Made by a program: the position numbers and the translations under genes
NCBI RefSeq assembly: GCF_039540575.1
Contig: NZ_BAABFC010000022.1
Span: 23,140 to 87,139 of the forward strand
Reading direction: 5' to 3'
Length of the DNA stretch: 64,000 nucleotides
Source: Pseudaeromonas paramecii
Lineage (GTDB): Bacteria; Pseudomonadota; Gammaproteobacteria; Enterobacterales; Aeromonadaceae
The notes under the pieces: generated by a model
Seen by the model: only the letters and a program-made list of their open reading frames with translations
The model's database searches: none
Told to the model about the DNA's origin: nothing
Part shown: positions 48,363 through 57,162 of the stretch, one piece after another
How positions within the stretch are numbered: position 1 is the stretch's first letter
Layout of the letters: each line of letters begins with the position of its first letter

Positions 48363-50481
48363 CCTGGGACAGGGTGTGCTGGTACTTGCGGGCCGTCTCG
48401 CGGATGACAAACGGCAGATCCCGGGGCGGTGCCAGCTCGTCACAGCTGGCGGCCAGCAGCCGCTGCAGCGCCTGATAGGTACCCAGGGCCTCGCCGTTCT
48501 CCCGCACCCCGCCCAACCACTGGGCCTTGGGGGTGTACTCCTGGCTCCAGCTGTAGGGCGAGGCCAGGATCAGCACGCCGCCAGGATTCATGCGCTGCAC
48601 TATCTCCAGCAGGAAGCGCTTGGGCTCCCGCAGGCGATCCAGCAGGTTGGCCGCCAGCACCAGATCGTAGCCCTGGTAGCCGGGCTTGAGGTTGCAGGCA
48701 TCCCCCTGGGTAAAGTGCACCCGCTGGATCTGCGCCTGAGTGATCCCCAGTGACGAGAGCCGCGCCTCGGCATAGTCGGGGAGATCCCCCTCCTGCACCA
48801 GGGCGTAGCGGAATCGGTCGTGGGCTGCCAGAGTGAGGGCCACATCGATGAAGCGGGCCGAATAGTCCACCCCGTCCACCTGGGCAAAATGGCGCGCCAG
48901 CTCGAAGCTGGCCCGGCCCACGGCGCAGCCCATGTCCAGCGCCTTGCCGCCCTTGGGCTGATAGTGTGCTGCCAGGGCCGCCAGGGCGGCGCTGAAGTTG
49001 GGTACCCCGAAGGGGTTGTCACCGTAGTGGCAGTGCAGGTATTGCGCCACCCCGGCATCCGTCTCATAGGGGTTTATCTGGCTCCGCTCCTGGTGATGGG
49101 AGGCCAGATAGCGAAACCCGGCATGCTGGAAGAAGTGGCGGCGAAAGGCATAGCGGCTGTGGCGGATGGCCAGGTTGCCAGAAGAAACCCAGCTGCCCCC
49201 CTTGATCAGGTTATGCCGGCCATCGAAGGTGGGGGTGGAGAAGTCGTCGTACAACGGATGCACCCGGAAGCCGTCGTAGCCGTCGATGGGGGTGCTGGTC
49301 CACTGCCAGACGTTGCCCGCCAGATCATAAAAGTCCCCCTGAGCCATGCGATCCACCGGGCAGGAGGAGGCCCAATGGGCCAGGTTGAGGTTGGCCTGTG
49401 CGGCCGGCCAGTGACCGGCGCCGTCCTCGAGCTGGGCGCTCAGCAGCGCCCACTCCGCCTCGCTGGGCAGCTGGATGGGCAACCCGGTCTGGGCCGCCTT
49501 CCAGCGGCAGAAGGCCTCGGCTTCGAGCTGGTTGACCTCCACCGGCCAGTCCCAGGGCATGCTCACTTCCTCACACATCAAACGCAGCTTGAGATCCGCC
49601 TCCTGCGCCGGCGAGCCGACCCAGAAGGTGGGCATCTGCGCCTGGGCATACTCCCGCCAGCGCCAACCCTCCTGGCTCCACCAGGTTGGCTCCTGATAAC
49701 CGCCAGCGGCGACAAACGCGAAGAACTCGGCGTTGCTCACCAGCAGGCGACTGGCGGCAAAAGGCGCCAGGGCCTGCTCCCTGTGCCCGTATTCGTTGTC
49801 CCAGCCGTAGGTGGCGTCCTTGGCCGGCTTGCCCAGACTCACCGTGCCCCCTGGCACCTGAATGAGGCTATTGTCCGGCACGGCGCCGCGCTCGTGCCGG
49901 GCCTGGGGGCAGACGGGCCAAGCGGCGCTGGGCCGCACCCAGGCCAGGGGGAGCTGGCGGATCAAGACGGAGGAGGTCTCCAGGTGGATGCGCTCGTGCT
50001 CTATGCCCATCAGGATGGCCCAGGCCGGGCTCTCCCAGTCGATGGGCAGGGTCAGGGGCATCTGCTCGATAAAGGCCAGCACCCTGGCCTTCACCCCTTG
50101 CCGATAGGCCTGCAATGCTGCCACCTCGGGCCAGGCATAGTGGCTCTCGTCCAGATCGTCCCAGCTCATCTCATCCACGCCGATGGCCACCATGGCCTCG
50201 ATCTGGGGATCCAGCCGCGCCTCAATGAAGCGCCCGGCCAGCAGCTTGTTGATGAAGAAGGCCGCCGTGTGGCCGTAATAGAAGATCAGCGGGTGGCGCA
50301 GGGGGATGGCCTTCTGGTACCAGGCCTCGGGACAGGCCAGGCAGGTAAACAGCGATTCATAGCGGTCGAAGGTCTCCAGGAAGTAATCCCGGATCTGCTG
50401 GCGTTTGGCGCTGACATCCTGGCCGGTCAGGGACAGGGTGGCGGTCAGAGGGGTGGTTTGGGCGGCTGAAACGAGACTCAC
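48340..50481 (-). CDS. ovoA: Ovothiol synthase OvoA (5-histidylcysteine sulfoxide synthase and methyltransferase)
   Basis: Iron enzyme that couples Cys to the C5 of His with oxygen, the first step to ovothiol; its C-terminal domain then N-methylates the thiolhistidine. The 713 residues contain a DinB-like part with HX3HXE iron ligands (His162, His166, Glu168) and His71, an FGE-sulfatase-like domain (about 200-460, with NVWQWTSTPIDGYDGFRV and KGGSWVSSG), and a SAM methyltransferase (about 480-713, with LDMGCAVGRASFEL). This three-domain layout separates OvoA from EgtB. It is a monocistronic gene. The second-step lyase OvoB is not recognised in the window. Confidence 0.93.
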   Translation of the reverse strand: MSLVSAAQTTPLTATLSLTGQDVSAKRQQIRDYFLETFDRYESLFTCLACPEAWYQKAIPLRHPLIFYYGHTAAFFINKLLAGRFIEARLDPQIEAMVAIGVDEMSWDDLDESHYAWPEVAALQAYRQGVKARVLAFIEQMPLTLPIDWESPAWAILMGIEHERIHLETSSVLIRQLPLAWVRPSAAWPVCPQARHERGAVPDNSLIQVPGGTVSLGKPAKDATYGWDNEYGHREQALAPFAASRLLVSNAEFFAFVAAGGYQEPTWWSQEGWRWREYAQAQMPTFWVGSPAQEADLKLRLMCEEVSMPWDWPVEVNQLEAEAFCRWKAAQTGLPIQLPSEAEWALLSAQLEDGAGHWPAAQANLNLAHWASSCPVDRMAQGDFYDLAGNVWQWTSTPIDGYDGFRVHPLYDDFSTPTFDGRHNLIKGGSWVSSGNLAIRHSRYAFRRHFFQHAGFRYLASHHQERSQINPYETDAGVAQYLHCHYGDNPFGVPNFSAALAALAAHYQPKGGKALDMGCAVGRASFELARHFAQVDGVDYSARFIDVALTLAAHDRFRYALVQEGDLPDYAEARLSSLGITQAQIQRVHFTQGDACNLKPGYQGYDLVLAANLLDRLREPKRFLLEIVQRMNPGGVLILASPYSWSQEYTPKAQWLGGVRENGEALGTYQALQRLLAASCDELAPPRDLPFVIRETARKYQHTLSQVTVWRRR

Positions 50482-50588
50482 GACAGGACTCCTTGGTTGA
50501 GAGACACCCGGAAGCGTCTGCCCTCAAGCTAACAGCATGTTAACAAAGGGGCAACCTGGAAGCCGCTGCGTTGCGTTGCCGATAGAAG

Positions 50589-50608
50589 CAAGGGGCTTGC
50601 GCCCCTTG
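50589..50608 (-). terminator. Stem-loop between the 94-residue gene and ovoA
   Basis: A perfect 8-bp stem with a TTGC loop (50589-50596 with 50601-50608) lies just after the 94-residue gene on the minus strand. The following sequence has only a weak T tract. Confidence 0.5.
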
Positions 50609-50611
50609 TCA

Positions 50612-50896
50612 TCAGCTCAGATCCCGCCAGGGATGGTGCTCCACCGCCAGGTGCAGCTGGTTGCAGCCTCCGGGCCGCACCACCAGCACCGCCAGGCTGC
50701 CGCCGGCGCTGCCGGCCTCCAGCTCGCTGCCGGTGCGCACCAACAGCTGACCCGGGTGGTTGGGATGGGCCTGCAGCACCAACTCCAACTCCTTGCCGGG
50801 CTCCAGTTCAATCACCAGACCGTGAACAGACAGGGGCTGACGTTGTCCCTCACCGTCGACGGCATAAACCCGATAATCTTGCGCCATCTGGTTCAT
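50612..50896 (-). CDS. Conserved-looking 94-residue protein of unknown function
   Basis: An open frame behind AAGGAGAT with ATG at 50894-50896. The product is a small beta-rich soluble protein (YRVYAVDGEGQRQPLSVHGLV, then ELELVLQAHPNHPGQLLVRT and SLAVLVVRPGG). No signal or membrane segment is seen, and no family was recognised. It lies 25 bases after the dgkA stop on the same strand and may be co-transcribed with it. A stem-loop follows. Confidence 0.7.
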   Translation of the reverse strand: MNQMAQDYRVYAVDGEGQRQPLSVHGLVIELEPGKELELVLQAHPNHPGQLLVRTGSELEAGSAGGSLAVLVVRPGGCNQLHLAVEHHPWRDLS

Positions 50897-50921
50897 AGGT
50901 CATCTCCTTCAGGGTATAGCG

Positions 50922-51302
50922 TTACCAAAGATGTAGCAGGTTGCGCCCGGCCATGCCGACCCAGAGCACCAGATTGAGGGCCAGGGCAAGAAACACAGCC
51001 GCGGATCCCAGATCCTTGGCACGACCGGAGAGTTCATGATGCTCCGCGCCGATGCGATCCACCACCGCCTCGATCGCAGAATTGAGCACCTCGACGATCA
51101 CCACCAGCCAGCCCACCATGATGAGCAGCAACTGCTGGGTCAGCCCCTGCCCCACCACGAAGGCCAAGGGGGTCAGCACCAGCATCAGGATCAACTCCTG
51201 CCGAAACGCCGCCTCATGCCGCCAGGCCGAACGCAGCCCCTGAATACTGTAAAAGGTCGCCTTGATGATACGTACAAGGCCGGTATTGCCGGGCTTAGCC
51301 AA
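50922..51302 (-). CDS. dgkA: Diacylglycerol kinase DgkA
   Basis: Small integral-membrane kinase that recycles diacylglycerol formed during lipid and osmoregulated glucan turnover. The 126 residues show three membrane helices and the active-site segment EVLNSAIEAVVDRIG with the conserved Glu and Asn. The start is TTG (51300-51302), chosen because GGAGGA lies eight bases upstream and the protein then begins MAKPGNTGLVRIIKATFYS, as in relatives. It is divergent from aroH. Confidence 0.96.
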   Translation of the reverse strand: MAKPGNTGLVRIIKATFYSIQGLRSAWRHEAAFRQELILMLVLTPLAFVVGQGLTQQLLLIMVGWLVVIVEVLNSAIEAVVDRIGAEHHELSGRAKDLGSAAVFLALALNLVLWVGMAGRNLLHLW

Positions 51303-51443
51303 GAGAAGATCCTCCAGAGGGGAAAAAGAGCCCAGATCCTAGCAAAGGCAGCCGGGATGCCAAACATTTCCTTGGGGGGCAATTTGCATTAAGGTGTTGG
51401 CCCATCGCGGCACACGCCGCCCCCCTTACGGATAGAGGTTGTC

Positions 51444-52505
51444 ATGTCCATTTTCACCGACGAATTACGCACCCAGCGCCTGTGTGCCCTGATCACCCCC
51501 AAGGAGCTGGCCGAAGTCACCCCGCTGACGCCGGACTTGGCCCAGGAGATCCTCACCGCCCGTGAGGAAATAGAAGCCATCCTGGCCGGTCGGGATCAGC
51601 GGTTGCTGGTGATCGTCGGCCCCTGCTCGCTGCACGATCCTCAGGCCGCCGTGGATTATGCCCGCCGCCTCGCCGCGCTGCGGATCCAATACCGGGACGA
51701 CCTGTGCATCGTCATGCGGGCCTACTTCGAGAAGCCCAGAACCATAGTTGGCTGGAAGGGGCTCATCAACGACCCCCATCTGGATGGCAGCTTTAACGTC
51801 AACGAAGGCCTGCAGCTGGCCCGCAAGCTGCTCATCGAGATCAACCACCTGGGGCTGCCCACCGCCACCGAATTCCTTGACATGGTGACCGGCCAGTACA
51901 TCGCCGATCTCATCAGCTGGGGTGCCATCGGTGCCCGCACCACCGAATCCCAGGTGCACCGCGAGATGGCCTCCGCCCTCTCCTGCCCGGTGGGCTTCAA
52001 GAACGGCACCGACGGCAACACCCGCATCGCCATCGATGCGGTGCGGGCCGCCCGCCACAGCCACATCTTCACCTCGCCGGACAAGGAGGGTCGCATGACC
52101 ATCTATCGCACATCCGGCAACCCCTATGGCCATGTGATCTTGCGTGGCGGCCGACGCCCCAACTACGACAGCGTCAGCATAGACGAAGCCTGTCAGGCCC
52201 TGGCCAAGGCCGAGCTGCCCCAGCGCCTGGTGGTGGACTTCAGCCACGGCAACAGCCAGAAGGACCACCGCCGTCAGCTGGACGTGACCAAGGACATCTG
52301 TGATCAGTTGAAGCGCGGTCGTACCGGCATCGCCGGTGTGATGATCGAGAGCTTTATTGAAGAGGGTCGCCAGGATGTGGTGGCCGGTTGTCCGCTCACC
52401 TACGGCCAGAGCATCACGGATGCCTGCCTGGGCTGGGAGCAGACCCAGACCGCCCTGGCCATGCTGCAACAGGCCGCCCACGCCCGCCGGGAACAGTTGG
52501 CCTAA
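51444..52505 (+). CDS. aroH: 3-deoxy-7-phosphoheptulonate synthase, Trp-sensitive type (AroH)
   Basis: First enzyme of the shikimate pathway, joining erythrose-4-phosphate and PEP. The 353 residues follow E. coli AroH more closely than AroF or AroG: start FTDELRTQRL, then FLDMVTGQYIADLISWGAIG and GNTRIAIDAVRAARHSHIF. Catalytic blocks VGPCSLHD, MRAYFEKPRT and FSHGNSQKDHRRQ are intact. Feedback by Trp is inferred from this similarity. It is a single gene; its stop overlaps the convergent btuD stop by four bases. Confidence 0.94.
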   Translation: MSIFTDELRTQRLCALITPKELAEVTPLTPDLAQEILTAREEIEAILAGRDQRLLVIVGPCSLHDPQAAVDYARRLAALRIQYRDDLCIVMRAYFEKPRTIVGWKGLINDPHLDGSFNVNEGLQLARKLLIEINHLGLPTATEFLDMVTGQYIADLISWGAIGARTTESQVHREMASALSCPVGFKNGTDGNTRIAIDAVRAARHSHIFTSPDKEGRMTIYRTSGNPYGHVILRGGRRPNYDSVSIDEACQALAKAELPQRLVVDFSHGNSQKDHRRQLDVTKDICDQLKRGRTGIAGVMIESFIEEGRQDVVAGCPLTYGQSITDACLGWEQTQTALAMLQQAAHARREQLA

Positions 52506-53251
52506 CGGCTGACAAACAGGGGGCGGCCCTGATGCAGGAGCCGCTCCGTCTTCACGCCATACAGGGCCTGGATCAGGCCCTCGTCCACCGACTCCACCCC
52601 ACCTCGGCCCAGCAGACGGCCGTTTTTCAGGCACAGGATCTGCTGGGCGTGGCGCACCGCCAGGTTCACATCGTGCAGGGACAGCCAGACAGCCAGGCCC
52701 CCGGCGGCCAGCTCCTCCAGCAAGGTCAGCAGTTGCAGCTGATGATGCCAATCCAGCCCGGTGAGGGGTTCGTCCAGCAGCAGCCAGCGGGCCGCCGGAT
52801 TGGTGGCAGGCCAGATCTGCAGCAGGGTTTTCACCAGCAGCACCCGCTGCTGCTCGCCGCCGGAGAGCTGGCCGAAGCTGCGGGCTAACAGGCCCGTCAC
52901 CTCCAGGCGCTCGCTGAGCTCCCCGGCGGCGCGGATCAGCGCCGGACTCATGCCCCCCAGGGGGGCCGCCCCCAGGGCGATCACCTGATGACAGGCCAGG
53001 GCCAGGGGCGCCTCACCCCGCTGGGGCAGCAGGGTGCGCTGGCACGCCGCCGCTGCCATGGACCAGCGGCGCAGATCCTGGCCGGCGAAGCGCGCCTCGC
53101 CGCTGAAGGGCAGAAGGTTGGCCAACCCCAGCAGCAGGCTGGACTTGCCGCTACCATTGGGACCCAGCAGGGCCGTGATGCCCTCCGCGGGCAGCGTCAG
53201 GCTCATGGGCTGCAACCGACCGGGGATGGCGAACTCAGACAGGCTCAGCAT
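52502..53251 (-). CDS. btuD: Vitamin B12 import ATP-binding protein BtuD
   Basis: Cytoplasmic ATPase of the B12 importer BtuCD-F. The 249 residues contain Walker A GPNGSGKS (30-37), Q-loop LLPQRGEAPLAL, signature LSGGEQQR and Walker B WLLLDEP. The Q-loop and the short length match BtuD. It overlaps btuC by 17 bases, so the two are translated together. No btuF is visible in the window and no cobalamin riboswitch was recognised upstream of btuC. Confidence 0.92.
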   Translation of the reverse strand: MLSLSEFAIPGRLQPMSLTLPAEGITALLGPNGSGKSSLLLGLANLLPFSGEARFAGQDLRRWSMAAAACQRTLLPQRGEAPLALACHQVIALGAAPLGGMSPALIRAAGELSERLEVTGLLARSFGQLSGGEQQRVLLVKTLLQIWPATNPAARWLLLDEPLTGLDWHHQLQLLTLLEELAAGGLAVWLSLHDVNLAVRHAQQILCLKNGRLLGRGGVESVDEGLIQALYGVKTERLLHQGRPLFVSR

Positions 53252-54272
53252 GACGACGCACCAGCAGGTAGATGAACAGCGGCGCCCCCAGGGTGGCGGT
53301 CACCACCCCCACCGGCAGCTCGCCGCTGGGCAGCAGGCTGCGGCTGAGCAGATCCGCCAGCAGCAGCAGGCTGCCGCCGCCCAACGCCGCCGCCGGCAGC
53401 AAGAAGGCCGGCTCGCCGCGCCCCAGCAGGCGCAGCAGGTGGGGCACCACCAGGCCGATGAAGCCGATGAGGCCCGCCAGGGCCACCGTCATGCCGGACA
53501 AGAGCGCCACCGCCAGGATGAAACGCCGGCGCACCGGCGCCAGCTCCAGGCCCAACAACTGGGCCTGCAACTCCCCCAGCTGCAGCAGGGCCAGCTGACG
53601 ATGCTGGCTCAGGAGCCAGCCCAGGCACAGCAGATAAGGCAGCCACCAGTAGCCGGGCTGAGCCTGACCATAGGCCAGGGAGCCCATCATCCAGAACATG
53701 ATGGCCCGAAGGGATTGATCGTCGGAAAAATAGAGCAGCCAGGTGGTCAGGGCGCCGGAGAGGATCCCCACCGCCACCCCCAGCAGCAGCAGGCGGGCAC
53801 CGATGAGGCCGGCCCGGCGGCTGAGCCACAGCAGGCCCGCCGTCACCAGCAGGGCGCCGAGAAACGCCGCCAGGGAGGTGCCCCAGGGCGGCAAGGGCAC
53901 CCCCCACTGCAAGGCGACGAAGATGGAGGTCACCGCCAGCAGGCTGGCCCCGCCCGAGATGCCGACCAGGCCCGGCTCGGCCACCGGGTTATGAAACAGG
54001 ATCTGCAGCACCACGCCGCAGACCGCCAGCCCCGCCCCCACCTGCAGGGCCAGCAGGGCCCGGGGCAGACGCAACGACCAGATCACCTGGGATTGCAAGG
54101 GGCTGAGCCCCTGCCACCAATCGGCCAGGCTGATGGGCAGGCTGCCCAGGCAGAGGTTCAGCAGCAGGGCCGCCAGCACCGCCAGGGTAAGCAGGCCCAA
54201 CAGCCAGCGTTGGCGACGTTGCTGGGCCTGCATCAGGGGGGCCAGGCTGGCCGGGCGAGGAGCTGGCGTCAT
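53235..54272 (-). CDS. btuC: Vitamin B12 import permease BtuC
   Basis: Membrane permease of the FecCD family. The 345 residues form about ten helices with the family blocks RLPRALLALQVGAGLAVCG, NPVAEPGLVGISGGASLL and IGFIGLVVPHLLRLL, the last being the coupling region to the ATPase. Similarity to BtuC rather than FecD or FhuB is suggested by length and by the btuC-btuD pair. Cobalamin specificity is inferred, since siderophore permeases share the same fold. It is divergent from the DUF486 gene. Confidence 0.88.
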   Translation of the reverse strand: MTPAPRPASLAPLMQAQQRRQRWLLGLLTLAVLAALLLNLCLGSLPISLADWWQGLSPLQSQVIWSLRLPRALLALQVGAGLAVCGVVLQILFHNPVAEPGLVGISGGASLLAVTSIFVALQWGVPLPPWGTSLAAFLGALLVTAGLLWLSRRAGLIGARLLLLGVAVGILSGALTTWLLYFSDDQSLRAIMFWMMGSLAYGQAQPGYWWLPYLLCLGWLLSQHRQLALLQLGELQAQLLGLELAPVRRRFILAVALLSGMTVALAGLIGFIGLVVPHLLRLLGRGEPAFLLPAAALGGGSLLLLADLLSRSLLPSGELPVGVVTATLGAPLFIYLLVRRHAEPV

Positions 54273-54356
54273 GGGCGAAATTTTCCCGCCCGGGTCTCTG
54301 CCCCGCGTCGGTAATTTCTGCTATAACGGCGCCGCCCCGTCCTTGTTGGAGTCATC

Positions 54357-54716
54357 ATGTCCCCGGTGTTTATCAGTGCCTCGCTGCTGGTGTGCAGCAA
54401 TGTGTTCATGACCTTTGCTTGGTATGCCCATCTCAAGGAGATGAGCCACAAGCCCTGGGTGCTGGCCGCCCTGCTCTCCTGGGGCATCGCCCTGTTCGAG
54501 TACCTGTTGCAGGTGCCGGCCAATCGCATCGGCCACCAGAGCCTGAGCGTCGGCCAGCTTAAAATCCTGCAGGAGGTCATAGCGCTGACCGTCTTCGTGC
54601 CCTTCTCGGTGTTCTACCTCAAGGAGCAGATCAAGCTCGATTACCTCTGGGCCGGCCTGTGCATCCTGGGGGCCGTCTTCTTCGTGTTCCGCGAGAAGCT
54701 GATGGCCGGCAGTTAA
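54357..54716 (+). CDS. DMT-superfamily DUF486 membrane protein
   Basis: A 119-residue protein with four membrane helices, starting with a hydrophobic stretch and containing FAWYAHLKEM, ALFEYLLQVPANRIGHQ and SVFYLKEQIKLDYLWAG. These are hallmarks of the DUF486 family, small multidrug-resistance-like half-transporters of unknown substrate. An extended -10 (TGCTATAAC, about 54318-54326) lies upstream. Its stop overlaps that of the convergent antiporter by four bases. Confidence 0.9.
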   Translation: MSPVFISASLLVCSNVFMTFAWYAHLKEMSHKPWVLAALLSWGIALFEYLLQVPANRIGHQSLSVGQLKILQEVIALTVFVPFSVFYLKEQIKLDYLWAGLCILGAVFFVFREKLMAGS

Positions 54717-55678
54717 GCCAGCTGCTGGATGACCAGCAGGGCCGTGTAGGCGATAAAGCTCAGCATCAGCAGTCCCCCCGCCATCCGACCCAGCTTGCGA
54801 CGGGGCAAGAGCCCCAGCACGATGAGCAGCACAGTCACCGCCAGCATGATGGCCCAATCCCGGCTCAGCACCTCGGCCGGCACCGCAATGGGGTTGATGA
54901 CCCCGGCGATGCCCACCACCGCCAGGGTGTTGAACAGGTTGGAGCCCAGCACGTTGCCCAGGGCCATGTCATGCTCGCCCTTGCGCAGGGCCATGATGGA
55001 CGACGCCAGCTCCGGCAAGGAGGTGCCCACCGCCACTATGGTCAGGCCTATGATGAGATCGCTCACCCCCAGGCTGCTGGCGATGGCGACGGCGCCCCAC
55101 ACCAGCAGGCGGGAGCTGGCGATGAGCAGCAGCAGGCCCAGCACCAGCCAGAACAGGGCCTTACCCAGGGAAGTCTGCTGGGCGTCGGCACCCAACTCCG
55201 CCTCCACCTCATCCCCCAGCACATCCCGCTCCTTGAGCCCGGCACGGATGCTCCAGGCCATGATGAGGCCGAACACCCCCAGCAGCAGACAGGACTCGGA
55301 ACGGCTCACTACCCCATCCAGCAGCGGCCAGCCCGCCAGCAGGGTGATGGCCAGCAGGATGGGAAACTCCCGCCGCACCACGTTGGAGGCGATGGTCAGG
55401 GTGCCGAGCAAGGCCGTCAGCCCCAGGATCAGGCCTATGTTGGCGATGTTGGAGCCGAAGGCATTGCCCAGGGCCAGTCCCGGATTGCCCTGCCAAGCGG
55501 CCAGGGCCGACACCGTCAGCTCGGGGGCCGAGGTGCCAAAGCCGATGATCACCATGCCGATGAGCAGCGGCGGCATGCCGGCATAGCGGGCGGTCAGGGC
55601 CGCCCCGTCCACAAACTTGTCGGCGCTCCAGACAAGCAAAATCAAACCAGCCAGCATGGCAGCGGCGGCAAGCAACAT
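54713..55678 (-). CDS. Calcium/sodium antiporter, YrbG-like
   Basis: A 321-residue member of the cation/Ca2+ exchanger superfamily. It has ten helices in two inverted halves, each with the alpha-repeat: GFGTSAPELTVSALAAWQGN (about 46-65) and VAVGTSLPELASSIMALRKG in the second half. A cytoplasmic acidic loop (GDEVEAELGAD) separates the halves. Most similar to YrbG of E. coli, whose physiological role is unclear. It is single and convergent with the DUF486 gene. Confidence 0.92.
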   Translation of the reverse strand: MLLAAAAMLAGLILLVWSADKFVDGAALTARYAGMPPLLIGMVIIGFGTSAPELTVSALAAWQGNPGLALGNAFGSNIANIGLILGLTALLGTLTIASNVVRREFPILLAITLLAGWPLLDGVVSRSESCLLLGVFGLIMAWSIRAGLKERDVLGDEVEAELGADAQQTSLGKALFWLVLGLLLLIASSRLLVWGAVAIASSLGVSDLIIGLTIVAVGTSLPELASSIMALRKGEHDMALGNVLGSNLFNTLAVVGIAGVINPIAVPAEVLSRDWAIMLAVTVLLIVLGLLPRRKLGRMAGGLLMLSFIAYTALLVIQQLA

Positions 55679-55919
55679 AGGTCGTATCCTCTTTTACGAT
55701 GGCATCAGGCCCGTGATCACAATTGCCGCGCAGTATACCCAGAACGGTCCGCCGGATCCCACTCTTTGGCCCAAGGGCTAGGATTATGCTCAGGGAGCGA
55801 GCAAAGCCCGACGCAGCGCCAATATTTGCCCCGCAACGTGGGACTCACACTTGAGCTGGGATCCCGTTGCATGGACAATCCTACCGCCCGGTTTGCCACG
55901 GGCCATAGAGGCTAACCAC

Positions 55920-57086
55920 ATGAATGATGAGAGCAATGCCATGGATCTGCCCCAGATGTTGAAAATCCTGGCCACCCAGGACGGTTCCGATCTCTATCTC
56001 TCCACCGGCGCGCCTCCTTGCGCCAAGTTCCAGGGGGTGCTCAAGACCCTGACGGATCAGCCCATGGCCCCGGGGGAAGTGGCCGCCATCGCCGATGCCA
56101 TCATGGACAGCGAGCAGCGCATCGCCTTCGAAAAAGAGCTGGAGATGAACCTGGCCCTCTCCCTGCCCCAGGTGGGCCGTTTTCGGGTCAACATCTTCAA
56201 GCAGCGCAACGAGGTCTCTCTCGTGGCGCGGAACATCAAGCTGGACATTCCCCGCTTCGAGGATCTCAAGCTGCCCCCCATACTGCTGGACGTGGTGATG
56301 GAGAAGCGCGGCCTGGTGCTGTTTGTCGGCGGTACCGGCTCGGGCAAGTCCACCTCGCTGGCGGCCCTCATCGATCACCGCAACCGCAACACCAGCGGCC
56401 ACATCATCACCATCGAGGATCCGGTGGAATATGTGCACCGCCACAAGAAGAGCATCATCAACCAGCGTGAGGTGGGGGTGGATACCCGCAGCTTCCACGC
56501 CGCCCTGAAGAACACCCTGCGGCAGGCGCCGGACGTCATCCTGATCGGCGAAATCCGCGACCGGGAGACCATGGAGCACGCCCTGGCCTTCTCCGAAACC
56601 GGTCACCTGGCCATATCCACCCTGCACGCCAACAACGCCAACCAGGCGCTGGACCGCATCATCAACTTCTTCCCCGAAGAGCGCCGGCCCCAGCTGCTCA
56701 ACGACCTGGGCAACAACCTGCGGGCCTTCGTCTCGCAACGGCTGGTGAAGACCCTGGACGGCAAGCGCCGCGCCGCCATCGAGATCATGCTGGGCACCCA
56801 CACCATCCGCGACCTCATCAAGCGCGGCGAGTTTGGCCCCTTGAAGGAGATCATGGAGAAGTCCACCGCCCTGGGGATGCAGACCTTCGACAGCTCCCTG
56901 TTCAAGCTGGTGGTGGAAGAAGAGGTGATCAGCGAAGAGGAGGCCCTGAAGAACGCCGACTCCCCCAACAACCTCAAGCTCAAGATCAAGCTGCACCGGG
57001 AAGAGGGCCAGTTGAAGAACACCGGCGACTCCGCCAGTTGGAGTCTGGATCCCATCGCCAGCGATGAAGAGGACCCGTTCGCCTGA
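55920..57086 (+). CDS. pilU: Type IV pilus retraction ATPase PilU (PilT family)
   Basis: Hexameric ATPase that assists PilT in pulling in type IV pili. The 388 residues have Walker A GGTGSGKS (137-144), the Asp box TIEDPVEYVHRHKKS, Walker B LIGEIRDRETM and the His box LSTLHANNANQALDR. The long acidic C-terminal tail (LDPIASDEEDPFA) and the start DLPQMLKILATQDGSDLY fit PilU better than PilT. An internal ATG at 55941 is an alternative start. pilT is not next to it, unlike in many genomes, so assignment between PilT and PilU rests on sequence. Confidence 0.88.
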   Translation: MNDESNAMDLPQMLKILATQDGSDLYLSTGAPPCAKFQGVLKTLTDQPMAPGEVAAIADAIMDSEQRIAFEKELEMNLALSLPQVGRFRVNIFKQRNEVSLVARNIKLDIPRFEDLKLPPILLDVVMEKRGLVLFVGGTGSGKSTSLAALIDHRNRNTSGHIITIEDPVEYVHRHKKSIINQREVGVDTRSFHAALKNTLRQAPDVILIGEIRDRETMEHALAFSETGHLAISTLHANNANQALDRIINFFPEERRPQLLNDLGNNLRAFVSQRLVKTLDGKRRAAIEIMLGTHTIRDLIKRGEFGPLKEIMEKSTALGMQTFDSSLFKLVVEEEVISEEEALKNADSPNNLKLKIKLHREEGQLKNTGDSASWSLDPIASDEEDPFA

Positions 57087-57128
57087 GGCTTGCCTTTGCC
57101 CCAGGCGCTCAGTATCGTGCTACCCATT

Positions 57129-57146
57129 CGGGCCCTGCGGGGCCCG
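57129..57146 (+). terminator. Stem-loop between pilU and the DMT transporter gene
   Basis: A perfect 7-bp G/C stem with a TGCG loop (57129-57135 with 57140-57146) lies about 40 bases after pilU and directly ahead of the transporter gene. The following T tract is short. Confidence 0.5.
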
Positions 57147-57162
57147 TTGTCGTGGAGCCCCC

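Noticed and set aside
54273..54356. Cobalamin riboswitch upstream of btuC
   Set aside because: Only 84 bases separate btuC from the divergent DUF486 gene, too short for the riboswitch, and no B12-box-like sequence was seen.
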